Assembly (NCBI RefSeq): GCF_023544665.1
Contig: NZ_JAMJFL010000005.1
Coordinates: 1 to 64,000, forward strand
Direction: 5' to 3'
Length of the DNA: 64,000 nucleotides
Source: Streptomyces sp. YS415
GTDB taxonomy: Bacteria > Actinomycetota > Actinomycetes > Streptomycetales > Streptomycetaceae
Shown here piece after piece: positions 43,606 through 52,037 of this stretch (positions are counted from its first letter, which is position 1; the number at the start of each line of letters is the position of its first letter). The translations under genes and the position numbers were made by a program. The notes under the pieces were generated by a model. That model was not told the origin of the DNA, ran no database searches, and saw only the letters and a program-made list of their open reading frames with translations.

Positions 43606-44385
43606 CTAGGCGTCGGCACTGATCTCGACACCGTCCAGGACGGTCGTCTCGTCCGCATCCTCCGCCTTTTGCGGCGCCGCCTTGGTCCGCGCCTCCTCGG
43701 GGGCACGCTCGCCCTTCTCGGGCGTAACGAATCGATAACCCACGTTCCGGACCGTGCCGATCAGCGACTCGTGCTCGGGGCCGAGCTTGGCGCGCAGGCG
43801 CCGTACGTGCACGTCGACCGTGCGGGTGCCGCCGAAGTAGTCGTAGCCCCAGACCTCCTGGAGCAGCTGCGCGCGGGTGAACACGCGGCCCGGGTGCTGG
43901 GCGAGGTACTTGAGGAGCTCGAACTCCTTGAAGGTGAGGTCGAGGACCCGGCCCTTGAGCTTCGCGGAGTAGGTCGCCTCGTCGACGGAGAGGTCGCCGT
44001 TGCGGATCTCCATGGGGGAGTCGTCGTTGACGATCTGCTGGCGGCCCATGGCCAGCCGCAGCCGCGCCTCGACCTCCGCCGGTCCCGCGGTGTCCAGGAG
44101 CACGTCGTCGATGCCCCAGTCGGCGGTGACGGCGGCGAGACCGCCCTCGGTGACGACGAGGATGAGCGGACAGCCGGGCCCGGTGGAGCGCAGCAGCTGG
44201 CACAGGCTGCGCACCTGCGGCAGATCACGGCGGCCGTCGATCAGGATGACGTCGGCGCCCGGGGTGTCGACGAGGGCGGGGCCCTCGGCCGGGGCCACTC
44301 GCACGTTGTGCAGGAGCAGGCCGAGAGCCGGGAGCACCTCCGTCGACGGCTGGAGGGCATTGGTCAGGAGCAGCAGAGAACTCAT
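43606..44385 (-). CDS. glnR: Global nitrogen regulator GlnR
   Basis: This 259-aa OmpR-type regulator is an orphan (no kinase gene nearby). The receiver part lacks a normal phosphorylation pocket apart from Asp in [11 protein letters not shown], as in other GlnR proteins that act by dimerisation. The winged helix is [52 protein letters not shown]. An acidic tail ([18 protein letters not shown]) follows. It should switch glnA, amtB and other nitrogen genes. By order it matches SCO4159. A hairpin with a T-tract precedes it. Confidence 0.93.
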   Translation of the reverse strand: MSSLLLLTNALQPSTEVLPALGLLLHNVRVAPAEGPALVDTPGADVILIDGRRDLPQVRSLCQLLRSTGPGCPLILVVTEGGLAAVTADWGIDDVLLDTAGPAEVEARLRLAMGRQQIVNDDSPMEIRNGDLSVDEATYSAKLKGRVLDLTFKEFELLKYLAQHPGRVFTRAQLLQEVWGYDYFGGTRTVDVHVRRLRAKLGPEHESLIGTVRNVGYRFVTPEKGERAPEEARTKAAPQKAEDADETTVLDGVEISADA

Positions 44386-44504
44386 ACGTCTGGTTCCTCC
44401 TCGGTCCCTGCGAGGACGTTTGCGGCACAGCGGTACAGCTCTGCGTCCCGAAGGCTCCGTACACCTGCGGTTTCCCGCGTCGTATACAACGCTTCCGAAA
44501 GCAC

Positions 44505-44537
44505 AAAAGGACCCGGGGGCTTCGCTGCCCGAGTCCT
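44505..44537 (-). terminator. Terminator-like hairpin upstream of glnR
   Basis: On the minus strand AGGACTCGGG pairs with CCCGGGTCCT (44508-44537, one G-U), directly followed by TTTT. It lies 120 bp before the glnR start and points towards glnR. With no upstream gene on that strand it may be a leader attenuator; TATTGT (44547-44552) just upstream is a candidate -10. Confidence 0.5.
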
Positions 44538-44633
44538 CTGCCCAGCACAATAGCCCACATGAGGACTGGTCCGGCAGGTCATGTGGCGCGTTCGACGGCT
44601 GTTCCGAACTCTGAGACGAACAGACGCATCCCT

Positions 44634-45431
44634 ATGCGGACGTTTCTGCGCACCGAAGACGGCGTGGCCATCGATTCCGTATACGAACCGGGTCGGGCCG
44701 TATACAACACCGGAACGTCATCTTCCGGTGGTCCGGTGTTCGTGGTCGCGCACGGTTTCACGGGCGATGTGGAGCGCCCCCACGTGCGCCGGGTGGCGAC
44801 CGCGTTCGCGCAGTACGGGGCCGTGGTCACGTTCTCCTTCCGGGGTCACGGCCGCTCGGGCGGGCGGTCGACGGTGGGGGACAAGGAGGTGCTCGACCTG
44901 GCGGCCGCGGTGGCGTGGGCACGGGAGCTCGGGCACGCGCGCGTGGTGACGGTGGGCTTCTCCATGGGCGGGTCCGTGGTGCTGCGGCACGGGGCGCTGT
45001 ACGGACCGCAGGGCCCGATGCGCGAGGGGCGCACGGAAGCGCGGACGGACGCGGTGGTTTCCGTCAGTGCCCCCGCCCGCTGGTACTACCGCGGTACGGC
45101 CCCTATGCGGCGCCTGCACTGGCTGGTAACCCGCCCCGAGGGCCGTCTGGTGGGCCGCTACGGACTGCGCACCCGCATCCACCACCGGGACTGGAGCCCG
45201 GTGCCGCTCTCCCCGGTGGAGTCGGTGCCGGGGATCGCCCCGGCCCCGCTGCTGATCGTGCACGGCGACCGCGACGGCTACTTCCCGGTCGACCATCCGC
45301 GGATGCTGGCCGAGGCCGCCGGTGACCACGGCGAACTCTGGCTGGAGCCCGGCATGGGCCACGCCGAGCACGCGGCCGCCGACGAACTGCTGGCCCGCAT
45401 CGGTCGCTGGGCCGTCGGCCGGGCGGGCTAG
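44634..45431 (+). CDS. Alpha/beta hydrolase
   Basis: This 265-aa protein shows an alpha/beta-hydrolase fold with a nucleophile elbow GFSMGG (Ser about 103), an oxyanion-side VAHGFTGD motif, Asp in HGDRDGYFP and His in GMGHAEHA. The catalytic triad is complete. It has no signal peptide. Start ATG (MRTFLRTEDG) lacks a strong ribosome site. Divergent from glnR. The substrate is unknown. Confidence 0.85.
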   Translation: MRTFLRTEDGVAIDSVYEPGRAVYNTGTSSSGGPVFVVAHGFTGDVERPHVRRVATAFAQYGAVVTFSFRGHGRSGGRSTVGDKEVLDLAAAVAWARELGHARVVTVGFSMGGSVVLRHGALYGPQGPMREGRTEARTDAVVSVSAPARWYYRGTAPMRRLHWLVTRPEGRLVGRYGLRTRIHHRDWSPVPLSPVESVPGIAPAPLLIVHGDRDGYFPVDHPRMLAEAAGDHGELWLEPGMGHAEHAAADELLARIGRWAVGRAG

Positions 45432-45488
45432 CCTGGCCCTGTCGGCAGGTGCGGATACCTGTCGGCGGCCGAGGAACAGAGGAACGGG

Positions 45489-45743
45489 ATGGCAAAGGTC
45501 ACGGTGCGCTACTGGGCCGCCGCGAAGGCCGCGGCCGGGGTCGCACAGGAGCCGTACGACGCGGCCACGCTCGCCGACGCGCTCGCCGCGGTGCGGGCGC
45601 GACACCCCGGGGAGCTCTCGCGCGTCCTGCTGCGGTGCTCCTTCCTCATCGACGGTGACCCCGTGGGCACCCGCGAGCATGAGACGGTACGGCTGGCCGA
45701 CGGCGGCACGGTCGAGGTGCTCCCGCCGTTCGCAGGAGGATGA
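45489..45743 (+). CDS. MoaD/ThiS-family sulfur-carrier-like protein
   Basis: This 84-aa ubiquitin-like protein ends in PPFAGG, the Gly-Gly tail that is adenylated and thiocarboxylated in MoaD and ThiS. The fold pattern (VTVRYWAAAKAAAG, LIDGD, EVLPP) matches. It could act in molybdopterin synthesis or a non-canonical sulfur transfer; no moaE or E1-like gene is adjacent, but a rhodanese lies 2.5 kb downstream. It is followed 3 bp later by a membrane protein gene. Confidence 0.85.
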   Translation: MAKVTVRYWAAAKAAAGVAQEPYDAATLADALAAVRARHPGELSRVLLRCSFLIDGDPVGTREHETVRLADGGTVEVLPPFAGG

Positions 45744-45746
45744 GCG

Positions 45747-46928
45747 ATGACCAACCAGCCGTACCAGGGCGATCAGCCGTACCGGGGCGAGCAGCAGTAC
45801 CAGGGCGAGCAGCAGTACCCCGGTGAACAGGCGTACCAAGGCGAGCAGCCCTACGAGGGCGAGCAGCCGTATCAGGGCGGCTACGACGCCTACGACCCGT
45901 ACGCGCAGCAGCAGGCGCAGGCCCCGCAGGGGTGGCAGGGGTACGAGGACCCGCAGGCCGTCCAGCAGTACACCCAGCAGTGGCAGGGGCAGACCTGGGA
46001 GACGCAGGTCCAGGCCCCGGTGTCCGCGGCGGAGACGGCGTACCTGCCCCAGCAGGGGCACGAGCCCTACGCGGCCCCGCTGCCCCCGGAGGCCCCCGCC
46101 CCGGAACCGGCCCCGGCCCCGGCCGCCGCGGCCGACGGATCGGGCTACGGTCCGGCCACCATCGGCGGCAACGCCCGTATCACCGACGCCCAGCGGGCGC
46201 GCCTGGAGGGCCGCTCGCCGATCATCGAGCCCGGCATGCAGCCCGCGGCGCTGACGGCCCTGCTGGGACTGCTCCTGGCGGGCACCGCCGCGATCGGCAC
46301 CTACGCCCTCCTCGTCCCGCTGGTCGTCCTCCAGGCCGTCACCGCGGCCGGCTGGTTCCGGCTGAACGGCATGTGGCCGGCCCGCCAGGGAATCGCGCTG
46401 GCCTTCGCCGGCGCCCTCACGGCGGACGTGGCGTTGCTGGCCGCGGACCGCGCGCCCTCGGCGATCCTCGGCACCCTCGGCGTCTGGGTACTGCTGGCCC
46501 TGGTCCTCCAGCTCCGCTCCCATGCCGACCCGGACGAGCGGATGTACGGCCTGATGGCGTCGGTCGCCTCGGCGGCCCTGGCCATCGTGGCGGCCGGGTA
46601 TCTGGCCGCGGCGGCGGACGCGGTGACCGTGGGCGCGGCGGCGGTGGCGGTCGCGCTACTGGCCCGGGCCCTTCCGCTGCCCACCCCGGCCTCCGTCGTC
46701 GTCTCCCTGCTCGCCGCGGCGGGGGCGGGCATCGCGGTCGGCGGGCTGACGGACGTGGGCGCCGGGGGCGCGCTGCTCGGCGCCGCGGCGGGCGGCTGCG
46801 CGCTGATCGGCCACCGGGTGGCGAGCTACGACTACCCGTCGAGGTTCGTCCACTTCACCGCGGGCGTGGCGCTGCCGCTGGCGGCCGCGGCCCCGGCGGT
46901 CTACGTGCTGGGACGGGCGCTCGGATAG
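45747..46928 (+). CDS. Integral membrane protein with N-terminal hexapeptide repeats
   Basis: This 393-aa protein begins with seven tandem six-residue units of the type QPYxGE (residues 4-45, 18-bp DNA repeats), a Gln/Tyr/Pro-rich region to about 130, then eight to ten hydrophobic helices. The cytoplasmic Gln/Tyr/Gly-rich head is like those of actinobacterial cell-pole or septum membrane proteins, which is only a resemblance. By order it matches SCO4162. The function is unknown. Confidence 0.75.
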   Translation: MTNQPYQGDQPYRGEQQYQGEQQYPGEQAYQGEQPYEGEQPYQGGYDAYDPYAQQQAQAPQGWQGYEDPQAVQQYTQQWQGQTWETQVQAPVSAAETAYLPQQGHEPYAAPLPPEAPAPEPAPAPAAAADGSGYGPATIGGNARITDAQRARLEGRSPIIEPGMQPAALTALLGLLLAGTAAIGTYALLVPLVVLQAVTAAGWFRLNGMWPARQGIALAFAGALTADVALLAADRAPSAILGTLGVWVLLALVLQLRSHADPDERMYGLMASVASAALAIVAAGYLAAAADAVTVGAAAVAVALLARALPLPTPASVVVSLLAAAGAGIAVGGLTDVGAGGALLGAAAGGCALIGHRVASYDYPSRFVHFTAGVALPLAAAAPAVYVLGRALG

Positions 46929-47066
46929 GGCGTCGGACCGGGACAGGCGAGCGCATGTGCCTGTCACAGGTGATCGACAATCCCGCGGGCCGCGAACTTC
47001 GCGGGGTTACTCTCGCCCAGGGCGGCCACCCGGTCGTCGTGACCGCCTGGGTGGGGGAAACCGACA

Positions 47067-47801
47067 ATGCGCGCACTGCGGATACTGCTGATCGTCGTCG
47101 TCGTGCTCGGCGGCCTTTTCGTGCTGGCCGACCGGCTGGCCGTCGGATTCGCGGAGGACGAGGTCGCCGAGAAGCTGAAGAACACGGAGAACCTCGCCAC
47201 CACCCCTGACGTGTCCATCAAGGGCTTCCCCTTCCTGACCCAGGTGGCCGGCGGTGAACTGGACGACGTCGAGGTGGGCATGGAGGACTACGAGGCCACC
47301 TCGGAGACCGGCGAGACCATCCGCATCGACGACCTCCGGGCGAACATGAAGAACGTGCGGTTCTCCGGCGACTACAGTTCCGCCACCGCGGCCACCGCCA
47401 CCGGCACCGCCTCCATCAGCTATGCCGAGCTGCTCAGGACGGCCCGCTCCGAGCCCACCGAGGTCGGCCCGGGGGTCACCGCCCGGGTCGTCGGCCTCTC
47501 CGACGGCGGCAAGGGCCGGATCAAGGTCGCCGTCGAGGCCACCGTCCTCGGGGTGAAGCTGCCCCGCCCGGTCCAGGTGCTCAGCTCGGTGACCGCCGAG
47601 GGCGACACGGTCAAGGTGCACGCGGACTCGCTGCCCTCCTTCGGCGGCGTCGACATCGCCGAGTCCCGCGCGCGGGACATCACCGACTTCGAGCAGCGGA
47701 TAGACGGCCTGCCGGGCGGCATCCGGCTGGACAAGGTCGAGGCGGCGAAGGACGGCGTGGAGATCACGGTGCAGGGTTCGAACGTCCGGCTCGCGGGGTA
47801 A
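47067..47801 (+). CDS. DUF2993 (LmeA-like) exported protein
   Basis: This 244-aa protein has an N-terminal signal anchor (LRILLIVVVVLGGLFVLADRLAVG) followed by a soluble outside domain with the DUF2993 pattern (VSIKGFPFLTQVAGGELDDVEV, VEATVLGVKLPRPVQV, GVEITVQGSNVRL). The mycobacterial member LmeA acts in envelope lipoglycan maturation. Function here is inferred from the family. It stands alone. Confidence 0.8.
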   Translation: MRALRILLIVVVVLGGLFVLADRLAVGFAEDEVAEKLKNTENLATTPDVSIKGFPFLTQVAGGELDDVEVGMEDYEATSETGETIRIDDLRANMKNVRFSGDYSSATAATATGTASISYAELLRTARSEPTEVGPGVTARVVGLSDGGKGRIKVAVEATVLGVKLPRPVQVLSSVTAEGDTVKVHADSLPSFGGVDIAESRARDITDFEQRIDGLPGGIRLDKVEAAKDGVEITVQGSNVRLAG

Positions 47802-47962
47802 TACGCCCCTTGGTGAACGCCCGGTGTCCGAAGGGCGAGACGGCGCCGTCCGTACCGTAGATGTGACGACGGATACAGGGGGACGGAAGCCGTACGGGGC
47901 GGGGCTCGGCCCCTCGCTCATCCCACATCCCGGACGATCGCGTCTCAACATGCGACACGCCG

Positions 47963-47992
47963 GTGACATGCGTGCCCGTCTCTCCCTACGAT
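47963..47992 (+). promoter_or_regulatory. Promoter of the leader peptide/rhodanese operon
   Basis: GTGACA (47963-47968), 18-bp spacer, TACGAT (47987-47992). The start would be about 47999-48000, the A of the leader-peptide ATG, so the leader is translated without a ribosome site. Confidence 0.6.
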
Positions 47993-47999
47993 CGCAGCT

Positions 48000-48080
48000 A
48001 TGAAGCGACAGGCGGATCTCACGAAGCGGCGGGCAGTAGACCTGTGCCGCGTCGCCGCCATGCTCTGTCGCCCCTTCTGA
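48000..48080 (+). CDS. Leaderless Cys-containing leader peptide
   Basis: This 26-aa peptide reads MKRQADLTKRRAVDLC then RVAAMLCRPF. It belongs to the actinobacterial family of short leader peptides with the VDLCRVA and LCR motifs that stand before sulfur-assimilation genes. Two Cys codons in the last 11 would stall ribosomes when cysteine is short and so control the rhodanese gene 126 bp downstream. The ATG lies at the predicted transcription start. Confidence 0.8.
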   Translation: MKRQADLTKRRAVDLCRVAAMLCRPF

Positions 48081-48205
48081 GCGAAGAGCACCGACTCCTC
48101 GCATCCCCCGCCGCCCTGCCCAGGGCATTCGTGCGCCGCCGTACCCGGAACGCGCACCCCTCTCACTTGCACGCCCCGCCGCAACTGCCCCGGAGGAGAA
48201 CAAGC

Positions 48206-49051
48206 ATGAGCCGCAGCGACGTCCTGGTCGACGCCGACTGGCTCCAGGAGCACCTGGACGACAGCAACATCGCGATCGTGGAGGTGGACGAGGACACGTC
48301 CGCCTACGAGAAGAACCACATCAAGAACGCGATCCGCATCGACTGGACCAAGGACCTGCAGGACCCGGTCCGCCGCGACTTCATCGACCAGGAGGGCTTC
48401 GAGAAGCTCCTGTCGGCGAAGGGCATCGCCAACGACACGCTGGTGATCCTCTACGGCGGCAACAACAACTGGTTCGCGTCGTACGCCTACTGGTACTTCA
48501 AGCTCTACGGCCACGAGAACGTCAAGCTCCTCGACGGCGGCCGCAAGAAGTGGGAGCTGGACGCCCGCGAGCTGGTCGACGGCACCGACGTGCCCGAGCG
48601 TCCGGCGACCCAGTACAAGGCCAAGGCGCAGGACACCTCCATCCGTGCCTTCCGGGACGACGTGGTCGCCGCGATCGGTGCGCAGAACCTGGTCGACGTG
48701 CGCTCGCCCGACGAGTTCTCCGGCAAGCTGCTCGCCCCGGCGCACCTGCCGCAGGAGCAGTCGCAGCGCCCGGGCCACGTCCCGTCCGCCCGCAACATCC
48801 CGTGGTCGAAGAACGCTAACGACGACGGCACCTTCAAGTCGGACGAGGAGCTCAAGGAGCTCTACGCCGAGGAGCAGGTGGACCTGGCCAAGGACACCAT
48901 CGCCTACTGCCGGATCGGTGAGCGCTCGGCGCTGACCTGGTTCGTGCTGCACGAGCTGCTCGGCGTGGAGAACGTCAAGAACTACGACGGCTCCTGGACC
49001 GAGTACGGCTCCCTCGTCGGCGTGCCGATCGAGCTCGGCGCGAACAAGTAA
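48206..49051 (+). CDS. Thiosulfate sulfurtransferase (two-domain rhodanese)
   Basis: This 281-aa enzyme has two rhodanese domains; the second has the active Cys in AYCRIGERSAL (about 233-243). Family members transfer sulfane sulfur from thiosulfate to thiols or cyanide. It is the CysA/SseC type that pairs with DUF1416, encoded 35 bp downstream. GGAGGAG stands 5 nt before ATG 48206; the open frame extends upstream only through the leader region. Expected control is by the Cys leader peptide. Confidence 0.92.
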   Translation: MSRSDVLVDADWLQEHLDDSNIAIVEVDEDTSAYEKNHIKNAIRIDWTKDLQDPVRRDFIDQEGFEKLLSAKGIANDTLVILYGGNNNWFASYAYWYFKLYGHENVKLLDGGRKKWELDARELVDGTDVPERPATQYKAKAQDTSIRAFRDDVVAAIGAQNLVDVRSPDEFSGKLLAPAHLPQEQSQRPGHVPSARNIPWSKNANDDGTFKSDEELKELYAEEQVDLAKDTIAYCRIGERSALTWFVLHELLGVENVKNYDGSWTEYGSLVGVPIELGANK

Positions 49052-49085
49052 GCCCCGACCTTCCAGACCCCTCAGGAGATTCGAC

Positions 49086-49373
49086 ATGTGCGGAGCGAAG
49101 GCCGGCGGCCCCGACGCCTCCACGATCAAGCCCGGTGAGACCACCATCCAGGGCCAGGTGACGAAGGACGGCGAGCCCATCGTCGGCTACGTCCGGCTGC
49201 TGGACTCGACCGGCGAGTTCACCGCGGAGGTCCCCACCTCCGCCACGGGCCAGTTCCGCTTCTACGCGGCCGAGGGCACGTGGACCGTGCGGGCGCTGGT
49301 GCCCGGCGGCACCGCGGACCGTACCGTCGTCGCCCAGCAGGGCGGCCTGGCCGAGGTCGCGATCGCGGTCTGA
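49086..49373 (+). CDS. DUF1416 protein (SseC-like sulfur partner)
   Basis: This 95-aa protein opens MCGAKAGGP, with a conserved Cys at position 2, and folds as a beta sandwich (TIQGQVTKDGEPIVGYVRLL, TAEVPTSATGQFRFYAAEG). In actinobacteria it is almost always adjacent to a rhodanese, as here, suggesting sulfur acceptance; its activity is not established. Ends with a strong terminator. Confidence 0.9.
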   Translation: MCGAKAGGPDASTIKPGETTIQGQVTKDGEPIVGYVRLLDSTGEFTAEVPTSATGQFRFYAAEGTWTVRALVPGGTADRTVVAQQGGLAEVAIAV

Positions 49374-49390
49374 GGCACCTCAGAACGGCC

Positions 49391-49433
49391 GAAGGGCCGC
49401 ACCCCCGGGTTGGACGCCGGGGTGCGGCCCTTC
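49391..49433 (+). terminator. Terminator of the rhodanese operon
   Basis: GAAGGGCCGCACCCC (49391-49405) pairs perfectly with GGGGTGCGGCCCTTC (49419-49433), 13-nt loop. Confidence 0.85.
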
Positions 49434-49459
49434 CGCCTGTCCGGACCTACCCTGGAGGC

Positions 49460-49726
49460 ATGTACGCACGGCGGCGTCGTCTGTACTTCGCCCTGATGGG
49501 CAGCTGCATCGTGCTGTTCGTCCTGGCCTGGTCCGTCGTACGCCTGTGGTCGGTGCCGGTGGCGGTGGGCATGTGCGTGGTGGCCATGGTGATCCCGCCG
49601 CTGGCCGCGGTGATCGCCAACCGCCGGGGTCCCGACGACCGCTGGTGGGACGACCCCTCCGGTGACCCGAAGTCCGACGAGTGGTGGGACGAGCTGGACG
49701 GCAGGGACCGGCCGCGGCCTCAGTAG
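49460..49726 (+). CDS. DUF3099 small membrane protein
   Basis: This 88-aa protein has two close membrane helices (about 8-28 and 33-52) and a Trp/Asp-rich cytoplasmic tail (DDRWWDDPSGDPKSDEWWDEL), the DUF3099 pattern of actinobacteria. GGAGG precedes the ATG. Its end overlaps the converging DsrE-type gene by 7 bp. Function unknown. Confidence 0.8.
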   Translation: MYARRRRLYFALMGSCIVLFVLAWSVVRLWSVPVAVGMCVVAMVIPPLAAVIANRRGPDDRWWDDPSGDPKSDEWWDELDGRDRPRPQ

Positions 49727-50082
49727 ACGAGCGCCTGCGTCCCGTCCCCCAGCGCCTCCTGGACGAACACCTGCGCGCCCGCGATGCGTACGCCGTCCAG
49801 GACGTCCTTCTCGGTGATGTCCCGGCGTGCCGCGCACTGGGTGCACAGGGTCACCCGGCCGCCCGCCAGGAGCGAGTCGAGCAGGTCGGGCAGCGGGGCC
49901 GCGTGCGGCAGTTCGAACTCGGCGGCCCGGCCCGGGAGGGCGAACCACGCGGACTCCCCGGTCAGCCACAGGGAGACCTCGACTCCGCTGGCGACGGCCA
50001 CTGCCGCCACCGTGAACGCCTGCGAGCAGCGCTCGGGGGCGTCCGCCCCGGCCGTCACCTTGATCACGAGCTTCTTCGCCAT
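49720..50082 (-). CDS. DsrE-family protein
   Basis: This 120-aa protein has the DsrE/TusD-like pattern: KLVIKVTAGADAPERCSQAFTVAAVAVASGVEV and a C-x2-C in TLCTQCAARRDI. Cys of this motif can carry persulfide sulfur in related proteins. It lies next to the rhodanese operon, which supports a sulfur-relay role (inference). I chose the ATG of MAKKLVIK. Confidence 0.8.
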   Translation of the reverse strand: MAKKLVIKVTAGADAPERCSQAFTVAAVAVASGVEVSLWLTGESAWFALPGRAAEFELPHAAPLPDLLDSLLAGGRVTLCTQCAARRDITEKDVLDGVRIAGAQVFVQEALGDGTQALVY

Positions 50083-50184
50083 GACTGAATCGTAATCAAG
50101 TCCGCTACAACCAAGAGCTTTGGCCATGGGTCTCCTGTGAGCGCGCATACGGAATGCGTGCTTCACGTTCTGTGGGGGGACGTT

Positions 50185-50961
50185 GTGGAAGTACCCGAAG
50201 AGACGGTCCCTGAGCCGTCCCGGCCGCGCCGCCGAGGGCGTACGACGCTGCTGATCACCGGCGCGGCCCTGCTCGGCCTGGTGGCCGGCACCTGCGTCGG
50301 CTACGTCGTCCAGGCCGACCGCGACCCGACCCGGCTGCCCTCGCTCTCGCAGCCGGAGCTGGCGCAGGCCCGGGGCGAGGGCCCGGAGCCGCTGTCCGCC
50401 GCGCACGATCGCGCGGTGCGGACCGAGGGCGATCTGCGCAAACTGCTGCTGAAGAAGCCGGCCGGGGCGAAGAAGGCCCAGTGGCTCGCCGGCTCCGACG
50501 GCTGGATGTCCCTGGCCGGCTACTCCGACAGCTTCGACAAGCCGGGCATGGCGTTCCGGAACATGGCCTCCTCCTTCCGCCGGGTGGCCGTCACGGGCTG
50601 GGAGACCGGCTCGTACACCGTGGAGATCCGGCTGGTCCAGTACCGCCAGGAGGAGACGATGGCCGCCGCGGACGCCGTCGAGGACGGCAAGTACTGGGCG
50701 ACCTTCGACGGCTCCGACTGGGAGAGCACCGAGTCCGAGGGCGACGAGAACACCGACAGCTGGACCGTCCCGGGCACCGAGGACGGCATGGCCTACGTCC
50801 ACACCGCCCCGTGGACCGATCCGGGCTACCAGCCCCTGTACCAGGCAGAGGCCCACGCCTGGCGCGGCGACATAGCCGTCGAGATCTGGGTCTACAGTCC
50901 CAGCCGGATCACCAAGAAGACGATCCTGAACCTGGCCGAGCGCCAAATGGAGCGGCTGTGA
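50185..50961 (+). CDS. Exported single-pass protein, first of three related genes
   Basis: This 258-aa protein has a basic cytoplasmic start (SRPRRRGRTT), one helix (about 19-42) and an outside domain with WLAGSDGWMSLAGYSDSF, YTVEIRLVQYRQEE and WRGDIAVEIWVYSPS. I chose GTG 50185 with GGGGGGA 5 nt upstream. No family is recognised. Its stop overlaps the next gene's GTG. The three proteins of this operon share topology: a low-complexity head, one helix and an outer domain of about 200 aa ending with a strand that mentions removal of effort by paired repeats of Arg/Gln residues. Confidence 0.65.
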   Translation: MEVPEETVPEPSRPRRRGRTTLLITGAALLGLVAGTCVGYVVQADRDPTRLPSLSQPELAQARGEGPEPLSAAHDRAVRTEGDLRKLLLKKPAGAKKAQWLAGSDGWMSLAGYSDSFDKPGMAFRNMASSFRRVAVTGWETGSYTVEIRLVQYRQEETMAAADAVEDGKYWATFDGSDWESTESEGDENTDSWTVPGTEDGMAYVHTAPWTDPGYQPLYQAEAHAWRGDIAVEIWVYSPSRITKKTILNLAERQMERL

Positions 50962-52037
50962 ACAACACACCGACGCAGCCCGGGTCCGAGGCCGGGTCGG
51001 AGACGGCGCCCGCGACCGAGGCTGGGACCGGGGCCGAGGCCGGGACCGGGGTCGAGGCTGGGAGCGCGGCCGGGGTCGAGACCGCGACCGTGCTCCCGAC
51101 GGAGACCGAGACCGAGACCGAGACCCAGATCGGGTCCGGGTCCGGATCTGGGTCCGGGACAGGGACTGCGCCTGCACCCGCGACAGCGACCGGGGCGCTC
51201 ACCGGCATGGTTGCACCCGCCGACCCGGCCGCGAGCGCGAGCGTGACCGAGGCCGTTGAGGGTGCGGGTGAAGGTGGTTCGGGTGCTGAAGGGGGTGGCG
51301 AGAAGGGCCGCCGACGTAAGCGGGTTGCCCGGGTCGGTGGGGTTCTGCTGCTGGTCGCGGGGCTGGTTGCCGGGGTCGGGCAGACCGTCGTGACCGTGCG
51401 GGGCGCTGACCGGGACGCGGGAGCGCCCGTGTGGGAGTTCCCGAAGGACGGTCCCGCTGACGCGGACGAGGCGGATCGGCCCTCCGGGCTTGCCGGGAGC
51501 CTTGTGCCGTACGGGACCTTCGGGTGGAGCCGAGGGCCCGATCTCGGGGAGTTCGGTTCCGACGTCTCGCTCGGCGGGGCCCAGGCCACCGCCCTGCGCA
51601 AGGAGTCCCTGCGCGGTCTGCCCCGTACCCAGCGCCGGCAGATGGAGGAACAGGTCGACAAGGCGCGGATCACCGGCATGGCGATGCGCAGCTACGTCCA
51701 TCGGGAGGCCGGCAGCGTGTTCACCGCGAGCATCGTGCTGTCCGAGATGGAGAACCGGTCGACCGTCCGGGGCACCTCGACGTTCCAGAACGAGCTCCTC
51801 GACTCCCTGGGCGTCTTCCGGGACGGCCCGAAGATCAGGGGGTACAAGAACGCCCGCTGCTTCCTGACCCCGAAGGACGAGGACACGGAGCTGGACAGCC
51901 TGTACTGCTCCGCCTATCAGGGCAGCGTCCTGATCACCGTCATCGCGGACGGGGTCAGACCACTGAACAGCGACGGCGTGGCGCGCCTGCTGCGCGTCCA
52001 GCTCGACCGCATCGCCGAGCCGGGGAAGGCAGTATGA
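50958..52037 (+). CDS. Exported single-pass protein with Glu/Thr/Gly-rich head, second of three
   Basis: This 359-aa protein has a long cytoplasmic head (1-115) of Ala/Gly/Glu/Thr repeats (TETETETETQ, GSGSGSGSGTGT), a basic stop (RRRKRVARVGG), one helix (about 120-140) and an outside domain with two Cys (NARCFLT, LYCSAY) that could pair. Part of the head is coded by simple GAGACC and GCC repeats, so its length probably varies between strains. GTG start overlaps the previous stop; its stop overlaps the next start. No family recognised. Confidence 0.65.
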   Translation: MNNTPTQPGSEAGSETAPATEAGTGAEAGTGVEAGSAAGVETATVLPTETETETETQIGSGSGSGSGTGTAPAPATATGALTGMVAPADPAASASVTEAVEGAGEGGSGAEGGGEKGRRRKRVARVGGVLLLVAGLVAGVGQTVVTVRGADRDAGAPVWEFPKDGPADADEADRPSGLAGSLVPYGTFGWSRGPDLGEFGSDVSLGGAQATALRKESLRGLPRTQRRQMEEQVDKARITGMAMRSYVHREAGSVFTASIVLSEMENRSTVRGTSTFQNELLDSLGVFRDGPKIRGYKNARCFLTPKDEDTELDSLYCSAYQGSVLITVIADGVRPLNSDGVARLLRVQLDRIAEPGKAV

